A program made the translations under genes and the position numbers. The notes below the pieces were generated by a model. It was not told where the DNA came from and ran no database searches. It saw only the letters and a program-made list of their open reading frames with translations. 64,000 nucleotides of DNA from Stereum hirsutum FP-91666 SS1 (Eukaryota > Basidiomycota > Agaricomycetes > Russulales > Stereaceae), in NCBI RefSeq assembly GCF_000264905.1, contig NW_006763150.1, forward strand, positions 372,001 through 436,000. The letters run 5' to 3'. This document shows, piece by piece, positions 54,701 through 64,000 of the stretch (positions are counted from its first letter, which is position 1; every line of letters begins with the position of its first letter).

Positions 54701-55619
54701 ACCCGACACCTTCCTCCGCGCATGTAAACCAACGGAAGGACAAGGTTGGGCTCACGTCGTGTGTGCTGTCTTCCATTCCGAGATTATGTTCTCGGATTCT
54801 TCACGGCTACGCGTCGTCGAGGGTATCAGTGCTATTCCTAGTTATCGGTGGCAGGCGGTAAGTGCATAACACATCTCATCCAAGGCGAATGTGAATTGAT
54901 GATTCCTGTCGCTGTAGAAATGTGGGATATGCAAGGAGGCGGGAGGTGCTGTGGTGAAATGCCACGATTGCTCGCAGATGTACCATGTCTCTTGTGCGTG
55001 GAACAGGGGCTGCAAGTTCCAGTTTGAGATGCAGCCTGTGAGTAATTTTCCATCGTACGTCGTACGCTTGCTTAACCCTTTGACTGCACTAGGTCAAGAA
55101 CGTTCGGCGCGACCTCGCCACTACTGTCAACTTCAAGGATGCGACTGGTCATATGGTTGCGGTCGTTCGGTGCAAGGAACACTACGACCAGAAACACCAG
55201 TACATTAACCTCTGTGAACAGAATGAATTCGGCGAGGTATGTCTTCTCTGCATCTCCGACTCTCGTTTAGATCCTCTTCGTCTTACATTGTCCTGCAGAC
55301 CGCGTTGCAGGTCTTCTGTCGGAACTACAAACAAGTTCAAGTCTCACAATCGCACGCCCTCCTCCGCAAAGCCCAACGGCTCGACGAGATCCTCCTCAGA
55401 AGTAACCCAACACCTGCGCTCAACGGTCACTCCGAAACACACGTCACTCCTCTGTCTTCCTCCACCAACGCGCCTCAGTCTCCCGCTCCTCGATGCGCGG
55501 AATGCAAGACCTCTCATACACCTTTCATGCATACTGTCGGATCGAGGTTCATGTGCCATCGTTGTTGGTTCGATAAGGAGCTTCCGACGTACAGGGAGCC
55601 ACCTATCGCTCTGCTGTGA
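51796..55619 (+). CDS. SNT2: Snt2-like chromatin protein with BAH, PHD, ELM2, SANT and GATA-type fingers
   Basis: A nuclear histone-binding protein; Snt2 relatives work in Lid2- or Rpd3-type complexes and in stress responses. Domains in order: BAH (DHVYCSPAWSVRDG through FNRLFDPY), PHD finger 1 (CDTC, then CVRCDRCKRYFHMGC and CAPC), ELM2-like segment beginning DPDDLIFPR, a SANT-like helix bundle (EWDEEEKAAFEHAIL to VVRYYGHWKA), a GATA-type finger (CGACRTKDTTKWWKAP with CDNCG), PHD finger 2 (CVACHKNGPA to CDLCQ), and an extended PHD with CVLCPRP, WAHVVCA, CGICKEAGG and CKEHY, ending with a further Cys-pair (CAECK, CHRCW). The frame runs through many short introns without a break. The 3' end converges with DHFR, with 300 bp between stop codons. 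Confidence 0.92.
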
Positions 55620-55919
55620 TATCCTATCCTTTCATCACTCCTTTATTTCTCCCTGTGTTGTCGTTTTGTTGTCTTTGTTGCTGGGTTCTCGTTCTCGTTC
55701 CTTCTGATTACATACATACGGGGACATGGCTTGAGGTCGTTAGTCCCGTTTGTAACATACCGCTCTGATATTCATCGTTTTGCTCGACTAGGCGAGCCTG
55801 GGAATCATAAACAGTGGACATGTAGGTGCCGCTGGACGTGCTTTGAGGGCTGTTGTCCATCAGTGCGTTACGCCAAGAATTGCAGACGGTCCGAAAGGAT
55901 AGAACGGGGACCGACATCA
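55620..55919. other. Convergent 3' region of SNT2-like gene and DHFR
   Basis: A 300-bp gap that must contain both 3' ends. Pyrimidine-rich at 55620-55710; otherwise nothing. Confidence 0.5.
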
Positions 55920-56675
55920 TCATTCACTGGTATGCTGCGGTTTACGCCTCACCCACATCTGAAACTCATACTTCACGCCTTTCTCCTCCTGTACACCCTT
56001 GGGCACCTCAAAGCCTACCCACTCACTCAACTCCTCGTGTGGCGCTCGATTCCACTGTACACCCTCCTCCGCCGCTCTTGCCCCCGATTCGCCTTGAGAG
56101 GTCAAGAAATCTGGCATAAAGACATTGCAGTCTTCAAATGCGGGTTCAAGAATACGTGTAAGAAGGACGCGGTCGACGAAGGCGGCAGTAGTGGGGTCGG
56201 GTGGAAGAGCGAGGGATTCGTTATGGAGTGTGGCGCCACCGATGATGAAGGCGTGATGGATAGGTTTGAAAGACTCAGGAGCAGGTGACGGTGGTGGATT
56301 AGATATACGAGCGAGCGCATCGGCCAGATTAAGGTGTAGGAATGTCGGAGAGGTTTGTGGTGTCCTATTTTCGACCAATAATACATCGTGAGCTTTGTAA
56401 CACCGCGAGCTAAACATATAGACGTACGATCCGATCTCATACTTCTCATTCCTCGACACCACTATATTCACGCGATCCTTCAACGGTCTAAACTTCTTTG
56501 GGATACTTTCCCATGTATTTCTCCCCATCACGACCGCGTTCACCTTCCCTTCCGGCGCAGTTTTTGTGGCGCGAGCGAAGTAGGACATTTCTTGAGGAAG
56601 CTGCCATGGAAGACTTCCGTTCTGTCCGATACCATTGGTTCTGGTTGCGGCGACTATGAGAGTGAGACGAGACAT
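55920..56675 (-). CDS. DFR1: Dihydrofolate reductase
   Basis: Reduces dihydrofolate to tetrahydrofolate with NADPH, needed for thymidylate and purine synthesis; cytosolic. Two exons around a 63-bp intron (56365-56427) give 230 residues, close to fungal enzymes. Motifs: SRLTLIVAATRTNGIGQNG with the active-site loop GSLPWQLP, VVMGRNTWESIP and DRVNIVVSR for NADPH and substrate binding, and HAFIIGGATLHNE, the Gly-Gly pair near the cofactor. I start at the MSRLTLIV methionine, the usual family start; an in-frame ATG six codons upstream (56693) is an alternative. It has the longer loops common in basidiomycete DHFR. It points away from the ABCC gene at 57394. Confidence 0.97.
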   Translation of the reverse strand: MSRLTLIVAATRTNGIGQNGSLPWQLPQEMSYFARATKTAPEGKVNAVVMGRNTWESIPKKFRPLKDRVNIVVSRNEKYEIGSYVYMFSSRCYKAHDVLLVENRTPQTSPTFLHLNLADALARISNPPPSPAPESFKPIHHAFIIGGATLHNESLALPPDPTTAAFVDRVLLTRILEPAFEDCNVFMPDFLTSQGESGARAAEEGVQWNRAPHEELSEWVGFEVPKGVQEEKGVKYEFQMWVRRKPQHTSE

Positions 56676-56902
56676 ATTTTGAAGTCGAAGCAAGCCGTGG
56701 CTGGGGTCGAGAGTAAACTTGAATCTACACTTCGATCGACTTTGTTATAGGGGCGGTGAGCGATCACGTGGCAATCTATTCCACGGCGCCAGGCGCGCTC
56801 AACACTCGCAGTCATCTGCAGACAAACTTCATCACAACCTTCCAACTGTGTACGCGAGCTCTCCGCTATCATTCCTTGGGACATTTGTGAGAGCGATCGG
56901 CA

Positions 56903-57094
56903 ATGTTTTCTTTCCAGGAAATCAAGCAGCTGTTGATTTCCGCGAACAAGTCGCGATCGCGACCTGATTCATGGGCGACGGAACGAATCGTGGATAAAAC
57001 GAAGGCCTTGGCTGCGGCAGCAGCGCTACTGGTTCGTGAGTGCATCTATATTTGAGAGCACATTTGGAGACAACTTCTAGGAGCTCGAAGGTAA
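56903..57094 (+). CDS. Candidate small gene, 48 residues, one intron
   Basis: An ATG at 56903 opens a frame that begins MFSFQEIKQLLISANKSRSR, then an Ala-rich helix. A good donor (C|GTGAGT at 57036) and acceptor (TTCTAG at 57080) would join it to a short second exon ending in TAA at 57094. The exon-2 sequence AAG|GTAAGT is also a good donor, so more exons are possible. I recognise no family. It may be a real micropeptide gene in the divergent DHFR/transporter spacer, or chance. Confidence 0.2.
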
Positions 57095-57349
57095 GTAGAT
57101 CTTTATAGCAGAGTATACACATGCATTCGACATCTGCACCTATCGTGTCGCGAGACGCGCATTCCCAGCTGAGCTGAGCTGAGCTAGGCCAGCTCTCTAG
57201 TGCTTACAAAGTCCCAGGCCTGCCTGCCTTTGTTGCGAAATCGAACCTAATTTTCTCATGAAGCCAAGCCAGATGGCCTCGTGCCCTCGCTGCCGCCCTG
57301 ACGGGAGAAGTACAAATCGGATCTCCCGCTCCTTGATGTTGGACTAGCA

Positions 57350-57355
57350 TATATA
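57350..57355 (+). promoter_or_regulatory. Possible TATA box of transporter 3
   Basis: TATATA, 44 bp upstream of the ATG at 57394. If used, the 5' leader would be only about 10-20 nt. Confidence 0.45.
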
Positions 57356-57393
57356 CCAACCACTCGCCTTGCAGACCTACAACCGCCCCCGAC

Positions 57394-60300
57394 ATGCTGG
57401 ATCCGACCTTCGTGATACAGGTTGGACAATATGTCTCGAAGGAGGTCTATTCCGTACGAAAGAGTATATGGACCGGTACTCTTGCGTTTCCGTTCTACGC
57501 GTCTTGTCTCTCTTTCTTAGTTCTTTCGATCCGTGTTATTTCGTCCACGGTCTTTCTCCGCTTCAAGAGGCGCTCCGGATGGACCAGTGGAAGGGAGGGT
57601 AGTCTGCCGAACGCGAACAGTCCCAGCGGACTTGTCGTCGCTCATGGCGGAGTGCTCATCTTTGTATCCAAAGTTCTCCGCCTGGTTGGTTCTACGACAT
57701 TGTTCGGTCTCGCATTGGCCTTAATTTTCAGAGCCGAGGATCGCAAAGCCAATGCTACCGGACTATTATGCCTTTCATTCGTCAGTTTTCCTCAGCACTC
57801 TACTATGAACATACGCTAATCAATCGTCTAGCTTTATACATCTATGCTGGCCCTTTTCGCTGTGTTCTCTTCAATGTCTTCGTTGACGTTGTCTCACGTT
57901 AATTTCGTGCTGGTGGTGTCCTGGGCCGTGTTCTTGTTCCGCGACATCGTCCCTCTTCTGACCTACACCGAAACTCCCATCGACCATGGTTCGCTGGTAT
58001 GGGCGCTTTTCGGAGTATTGACGTTCATTGGTATCCTTGTCCCACTCCTTACGCCACGACCGTACATACCCTGCGATACTGCTGTAAGGGATTCAACAAC
58101 GTCTTTATACCGCAAGACGTCCTCCTGATTTTTCGTCACAATAGGACCCGATGCCTCCGAACCCAGAACAAACTGCTTCACCGCTTTCTCGAACCCTCTT
58201 CTCCTGGCTGGACTATGTCGTGTGGAAAGCATACCACGCTCCTCATCTTCCCCTCTCAGAGTTGCCCCCACTAGCCGATGAAGACCACATCAAGAACCTT
58301 ATGCGCACTGCATTTCCACACCTCGACCCTCATTGGAGTCCACAAGGGCCGGGCGGGACGGGAAGATTCAGGTCAAAGAAATCATTTGGTCACTGGCGCA
58401 TGGTTCTTGCGTTGTTCATCGTCTTCAAACGCGAGATCGTCACCTATTGTTTCCTCGTAGTGGTGCAGAATCTCGTCCAGTTCATTTCTCCGTACGTACT
58501 TCAACATCTCTTGATATATCTGGAGCACGGAGGGGAAGGCGCTATTGTCCGCCCATGGGTTTGGGCCATCTCCGTGAGTAAGATCGATGTGCACTCAGGG
58601 ATACCAAAAAGAGATTGATAGGATAATGATCATTTCTCCAACAAGTTGTTCCTCGCGCCCTTTGCTTACGCTCTACTCATGACGGCGTCTCGGCGTATCG
58701 ACACGACCATCACCGTGCGCATGCAATCATTTTTCAATCAACTCATCCTCCAGCACGCACTGCGCATTCGGTTGGTCGCAGACGCCACAGCTGATTCGAA
58801 TATATCCTCTACCGACACTTCTACGCCCGCCCCCTCGGAGAATACTTCAACTGCCGAAGCTTCTACGTCTACTGCTCTATGGGACATGGACGACGAGACT
58901 GTCACTACCGAAGTGGGGTCTGAATCCGGAGCTACAGCCCAGGAATCCGAGGGGTCTACATTCGTTGCGTCCCCTGAGGCGAAAGAGGAAAAGCCCGCCA
59001 GTGTTACATCGAAGAGTCTCGTTGGGCGTATGAACAACCTGATATCTGCGGATCTGCAGACATTGGGGAGGGGCACAGAGGTTTTACAGATCATCGTATC
59101 TGTGCCTCTTGGGTTGGCCGGCTCCCTCTGGTATCTGTATAAACTGCTTGGATGGAGGTAAGATTTTCCCCTATATCGGGCAGGTGTTGGTGCTAACACG
59201 GGGAACTTGTTGTTATAGCACATTTGCGGGGTTCGGGATTATGTTGTTGTTGCTTCCTATCCCGACTTTCACCGCTAAACTTTTACAAGACGCCTCTCGA
59301 GAGGTGTCAAAGAAGGTAAGGAAACGCGCGCCTGTGACATCACCATACCTTACTTGACTATGACCCATATTCTGTAGAGCGACGATCGTGTTGAACTTGT
59401 CACCGAAAGTAAGTTTGCTGTGCACAAAACACGAATGTTCGCTGACAGAGGAACTCTCCAACAGCACTTAGCGTTATCAGGATGGTGAAAATGTTTGGCT
59501 GGGAGCGTAAGATGCATCAGTCTATCGACGGAAAACGTAAAATCGAGCTAGATTGGCACTTCAAAAACAAGGTGTACTCGCTATATACTATCGGGTTTCA
59601 GTGCGTTACAATCTTCGATCTATCCCCACAAATCTCAAACTGATCGCACAATTATCAACAGGTTCATTGTCCCTTGTGTGACTATGGCTACTACCTATAG
59701 CATCTATGTAAGTGGTGGATCGTGATAGACTTTCCACTGCGAGAGTACACTCAACAAACTTTATAGGCACTTGTGATGAAACGAACATTGGACGGTCCGT
59801 TCTCGATGTCTCGAAGTACTTGGGTGCTTGCTCACTGTGACGTTCTATAGCGGCCACCGTTTTTGCCTCTATTTCACGTGAGCCGCCGTATCCTTTCCCT
59901 TCAGATTATGGAGCATGCAATTGATATCTAGCCAGTCTTTGATATTTTGCGAAACAGAATGGGGCAAACACTCTTCACCGTGCCTGCACTTCTCAAGAGC
60001 AAGGTCTCACTAGACCGTATTACAGACTTCCTGACTGAGGTCTGTTCGCTTTTCGTGATTACCAACCTTTATCTGGCTAAATTTGTCCTGACCAACTTAG
60101 ACCGAACTCCTCGACGAATATACAGCTGTCAAGGAGGAGGTTTTAACTGACGTGGTTCTCCCAGAAGACCCTGATGCCATTGGCTTCGGAGCTGCTTCTT
60201 TCACCTGGTCCGATGAGAGCGCGTCCGGCGTCTTGACACCGTCAAGGCGACAATTCACGCTTCGAATCGACGATGAACTATTGTTCAAGAGAGGGTCCAT

Positions 60301-63300
60301 CAATTTGATTGTCGGACCCACAGGTAAGTCTTTCGTCCTGCTCCCGGAGCCCCACATCCAGTACTAATCGTATACTGGAGGTTGTGGGAAGACGTCACTT
60401 CTGATGGCGCTGTTGGGTAAGCGCCTTCCCCCTTTGCAAACTCAACGAGGTGGTAAAGTGATACAATTGTAGGCGAGATGCACTTCGTACGATCTGATTG
60501 GAATTCGTGGTATAACCTTCCGAGAGATGGTGGCATTGCGTATGCTGCTCAGGAGTCGTGGGTCATGAACGCCACGATCAAGGTGCGCCATCGCTCTCGT
60601 TTTTTGTGCGATGTATTGCTTTATCATGGAAGTTTTGTTCAGGAAAATATTATATTCGAGACCCCACTTGATGAGGATCGATACAGTCAAGGTGGGCTTG
60701 TGTGTAGCCGAAACACGAAGTTATTACGCACGCTGAAGAGGCTGATTGACTACTTCACACGATAGTCATACACCAATGCGGTCTTACGCGTGACCTTTCC
60801 CTATTCGACGCCGGGGATGAAACGGAAGTCGGCGAGAAGGTCCTTATTCACTCCTCTTCCTCTACTGCTTCTGCTGTTAACGCCTGTAAAACCTCAAGGG
60901 TCTCACACTCAGTGGCGGCCAGAAGGTATGCTGTATGCATCCCTTGGAGATGAGAGCACCAATCTCATCGTCTGCGTTATCAGGCCCGAGTGACGCTCGC
61001 TCGAGCTGTGTACTCTTCGGCAGAGATCATGATTCTGGACGATGTGAGTCTGCATCACAAAGATTCATTCCTCATAGCGAATTAGGCTTACAGGGTTTTC
61101 AGATTCTGGCCGCGCTGGACGTTCACACAGCAAAATGGATCGTAGATAAATGCTTGACTGGGCCCCTTGTGCAAGGAAGGACCGTGCTTCTGGTGGTGAG
61201 TTGCTTGTTCGACTCATAGTTGCCCTTCGTTGATATTTCGTTGGATCACGCAGACTCACAACATTAGTATGACTGCGCCGATCGCTGACTTCGTGGTGTC
61301 CCTTGGTTCGGACGGTCGGATCCTCAGTCAAGGGACAATGTCGGACGCTTTGGCCAAGAACTGGAAGCTTAGAGAAGAAGCAAAGAAGGAGGAGGAAGTC
61401 GAAGAAAAAGCAGCTCAAGATGTCGACGCACCGGCTCTTGACGGAGAAGCAGAGAGGAAAGAGGATAAGGTGGGCGGGAAACTCGTCGTGGAAGAGGAGA
61501 CTGCTGAGGGCCACATTAGCTGGCAGTCAGGTTCGTGGATGCTCGACTCTGGTAGTGCTTTTAGCGCTTGATTGATCGTCTCTGCAGTGAAGATGTATAT
61601 CGGAGCTTTGGGTGGTCCCATCTTCTGGGTTCTCTTCGTGTGCTCGACAGTCTTCGAATGCGGCATCGAGGTAGTTCAACCTTGGATCCTCGGACAATGG
61701 GCCGAACAGTATCTCACACATCCCCCCGAAGATGTGAATGTTCTCTTGTAAGTCTCATAACTTAATCTCTCACGTGGTAAGATTGACTTCTCCGAACAGT
61801 TATCTTGGTATCTACATGATCTGTTGTGTGACCATGTTCGTTGTCTTTGCTGTCGGACAGATAGTTCTGTTCAAGGGAGCTTTACGAGCTTCCAAAATTC
61901 TTCATCAGCGACTTATTTCAACCGTGTTGGGAACAACACTACGGTTCGTACGGTCTCCCGCGATCGCTAGGCCACGTTGCTCATGTCTCTTGTTGTAGAT
62001 GGCTAGACAAGACCCCGACGTCGCGAATTATTACGAGATGTACTCAAGACGTTTCCTCTGGTAAGCGACTGTAGGTACTCCATGCGATGAGATATTGACC
62101 ATGCCTATCAGTGGACTCCGCCGTCCCCGAGTCTTTGGCCATGGTCTTTGAGTACGCAGTGATCCTTTCTGTGCGGTTCATCGCGGTTATGTTCTACACA
62201 CCCAAAGTCGGTCTATTTGGGATACTCATCGCTGCCTTTGGTATGTCCCTCTCTACACCTTGGCTGTACTGAGCAACATTCTGACAGAATGGACAGGAGG
62301 CATGCTGGGGAATATCTATATCAAAGCACAGTTGTCGGTCAAGCGGGAGTTGAGCAAGGCCAAGGCACCCGTTATAGCACACTTTGGCGCAGCCATCGAA
62401 GGACTTGGTATGCTCCACCTCAGTCTATTCTCCAATGATGTGTCCACTGACCCAGAGTGCAAAGTGTCCATTCGTGCCTATGGTGCTCAGCAATCCACAT
62501 TACTCAAGTCTGGCGCCAAGATCGACGAATACACTCGAGCGAACCGTGTCTTCAACGATTTGAGCAGGTAGGAACGTTGGATTCGTTGCGAGAGACTTTT
62601 TACTGACATATGCATTTAGATGGATTGGTGTTCGCGTTAACGGCCTGGGAGGCCTATTCGCTGCTGTTCTGGCCATGTACTTCGTGTACAGTGACTCTGG
62701 GGTCAACCCGTCGAACACAGCCTTTACTTTGAGTAAGCCCCTGTGTTGCGATACTTTCACAACGTCTGACCTTGGCAATGCCGCATTTTAGCGATGGCGG
62801 TTTTCTTTGGCAACGTGATCTTGTGGTTCGTTCAATTGCTCAACCAATTCGAAGTGAATGGTATGTTAGCGTCTATAGGAGATCCTCATACACATCATCT
62901 CACAAGTACTCCTGGTTTATAGGAAATAGCCTTGAGCGCTTGCAACAATACATGATCATCGAGCAAGAGCCGCAGCCGGTCGAGGATAGACAGCCACCTG
63001 CATACTGGCCTTCCAGCGGCGCGCTGAAAGTCGAGAACCTTAGCGCGCGATACTATCCCGTAAGATCAGTTATGATCTTCTTTCGATCAGCAAGACCGAA
63101 TATCTATTTGTCTTTCAGGATGGTCCTGAGGTATTACATGGCCTCTCTTTCGAGATCAAGGCTGGAGAACGTGTCGGCATCGTTGGACGTACAGGTAGCG
63201 GGAAGAGCTCCTTGACCTTGTCTTTGCTTCGTTGCATATTCACCGAGGGCGAAGTTTATTACGACGGTCTACCGATTTCCTCAGTCAACTTGGACTCACT

Positions 63301-64000
63301 TCGAAGCCACATCACGATCATACCGCAAGTAGTGAGTACTCCGGGGACCACGTACCTCTTCGTCTTCTTTTATAAAGTTTTACCTTCTGCAGCCCGAACT
63401 TCTGAGCGGCACGCTCCGGCGGAACTTGGATCCCTTCGACCAATTTGATGATGCCACGCTGAACGCTGCTCTTCGTTCAGCCGGGCTTTATTCTATCCAG
63501 AATGAAGGATATGAGAACATGATCACACTCGACACTAACACGGCTCGTGGTGGCAGTAATCTTTCCGTCGGACAACGTCAGATCATTGCACTGGCCCGAG
63601 CGATGGTCCGCGAAAGCAAACTGCTTATCCTCGATGAAGGTTAGGCGTCTAATTTGTGGTCTAGCATAAATACTAAATTTAACGTGACTTGATGTTCCAG
63701 CTACGTCCGCCATTGATCACAAGACGGATGCCGTGATTCAAGCATCGCTAAGGACCGAGCTGAAGAAGGACGTGACGGTCATTGTCGTTGCTCACCGACT
63801 ACAAACTATCATGGACGCTGACAAAATCGTGAGTCGGCTATGCCTGTCACTCCACATTTTTGTTCGTAGTAAAGCGCATACTTACCGAGATTCTCCCAAT
63901 CGCGCGCAGATGGTTCTCGACGCTGGAAAGATAGTATGTTCACGGATCTTCTGTCCGCGTCTCCCTTCACTGATACTATGTGGTTTCCGCCCGCCACTTA
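57394..64000 (+). CDS. ABCC/MRP-type transporter 3 (3' end outside window)
   Basis: A third ABCC exporter, beginning [16 protein letters not shown]. It has the extra N-terminal membrane domain, the linker starting at [15 protein letters not shown]1 with an acidic loop after [12 protein letters not shown]1 with a Walker A split by an intron at 60324-60380 (GPTGCGKTS), LSGGQK and MILDD, MSD2 with WLDKTPTSR and [16 protein letters not shown], then NBD2 with [25 protein letters not shown] and the switch His in VVAHRL. The Gln matching the stop in transporter 1 is present (VIQASL). No break was seen. The window ends inside the intron that begins at 63934, so the last 50 or so residues are missing. 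Intron positions match those of transporter 2 at all sites compared. Substrate unknown. Confidence 0.93.

Larger units (their letters stand above)
56676..57393. other. Divergent spacer between DHFR and transporter 3
   Basis: Holds the DHFR promoter, the candidate small gene above and the transporter 3 promoter. A short GAGCT tandem run lies at about 57172-57185. Confidence 0.5.

Overview
The window is nuclear DNA of a filamentous fungus, most likely a basidiomycete of the Agaricomycetes type. The evidence is the gene structure (many 50-70 bp GT-AG introns per gene) and the gene content: fungal P450s, ABCC transporters with an extra N-terminal membrane region, a hybrid histidine kinase, an Rxt3-type HDAC subunit and a Snt2-type chromatin protein. 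All exon joins were made by eye, using splice consensus and comparison between paralogues inside the window.

Layout. 1-6315 (minus): two tandem cytochrome P450 paralogues; the first runs off the left edge. They share intron positions, a TATA element at the same distance from the start codon, and similar 5' flanks of about 0.7 kb. 7520-9127 (minus): ALG5, dolichyl-phosphate glucosyltransferase. 9609-9681 (minus): tRNA-Ile(AAU). 10244-17056 (plus): ABCC transporter 1, with an in-frame TAA in its second nucleotide-binding domain. 17748-22664 (plus): a Doa4/Ubp4-like deubiquitinase. 23602-30326 (minus): ABCC transporter 2. 30939-31205: a 267-bp non-autonomous DNA transposon (MITE) with TA target duplication. 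31658-39135 (minus): a very long, repeat-rich RXT3 homologue. 41106-44446 (minus): a RanBP3/Yrb2-type Ran-binding protein. 45177-49945 (minus): a membrane hybrid histidine kinase. 51796-55619 (plus): a Snt2-like BAH/PHD/ELM2/SANT/GATA protein. 55920-56675 (minus): dihydrofolate reductase. 57394-64000 (plus): ABCC transporter 3, cut by the right edge.

How the genes fit together. Most single-copy genes are housekeeping: N-glycosylation, ubiquitin recycling, chromatin, nuclear transport, folate and signalling. They are interleaved with two expanded families, P450 and ABCC, whose members are recent local duplicates. P450s plus export pumps suggest xenobiotic or metabolite handling, but no backbone biosynthetic gene is present, so I do not call a metabolite cluster.

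The most notable signals are: transporter 1 carries a premature stop and lacks five introns that transporter 2 has (four seen complete in transporter 3, the fifth donor only); the P450 pair has unusually conserved upstream DNA; there is a clear MITE; the histidine kinase has large insertions inside its catalytic and receiver domains; and the RXT3 homologue has ballooned to about 2,300 residues. I found no convincing wholly new multi-gene system.
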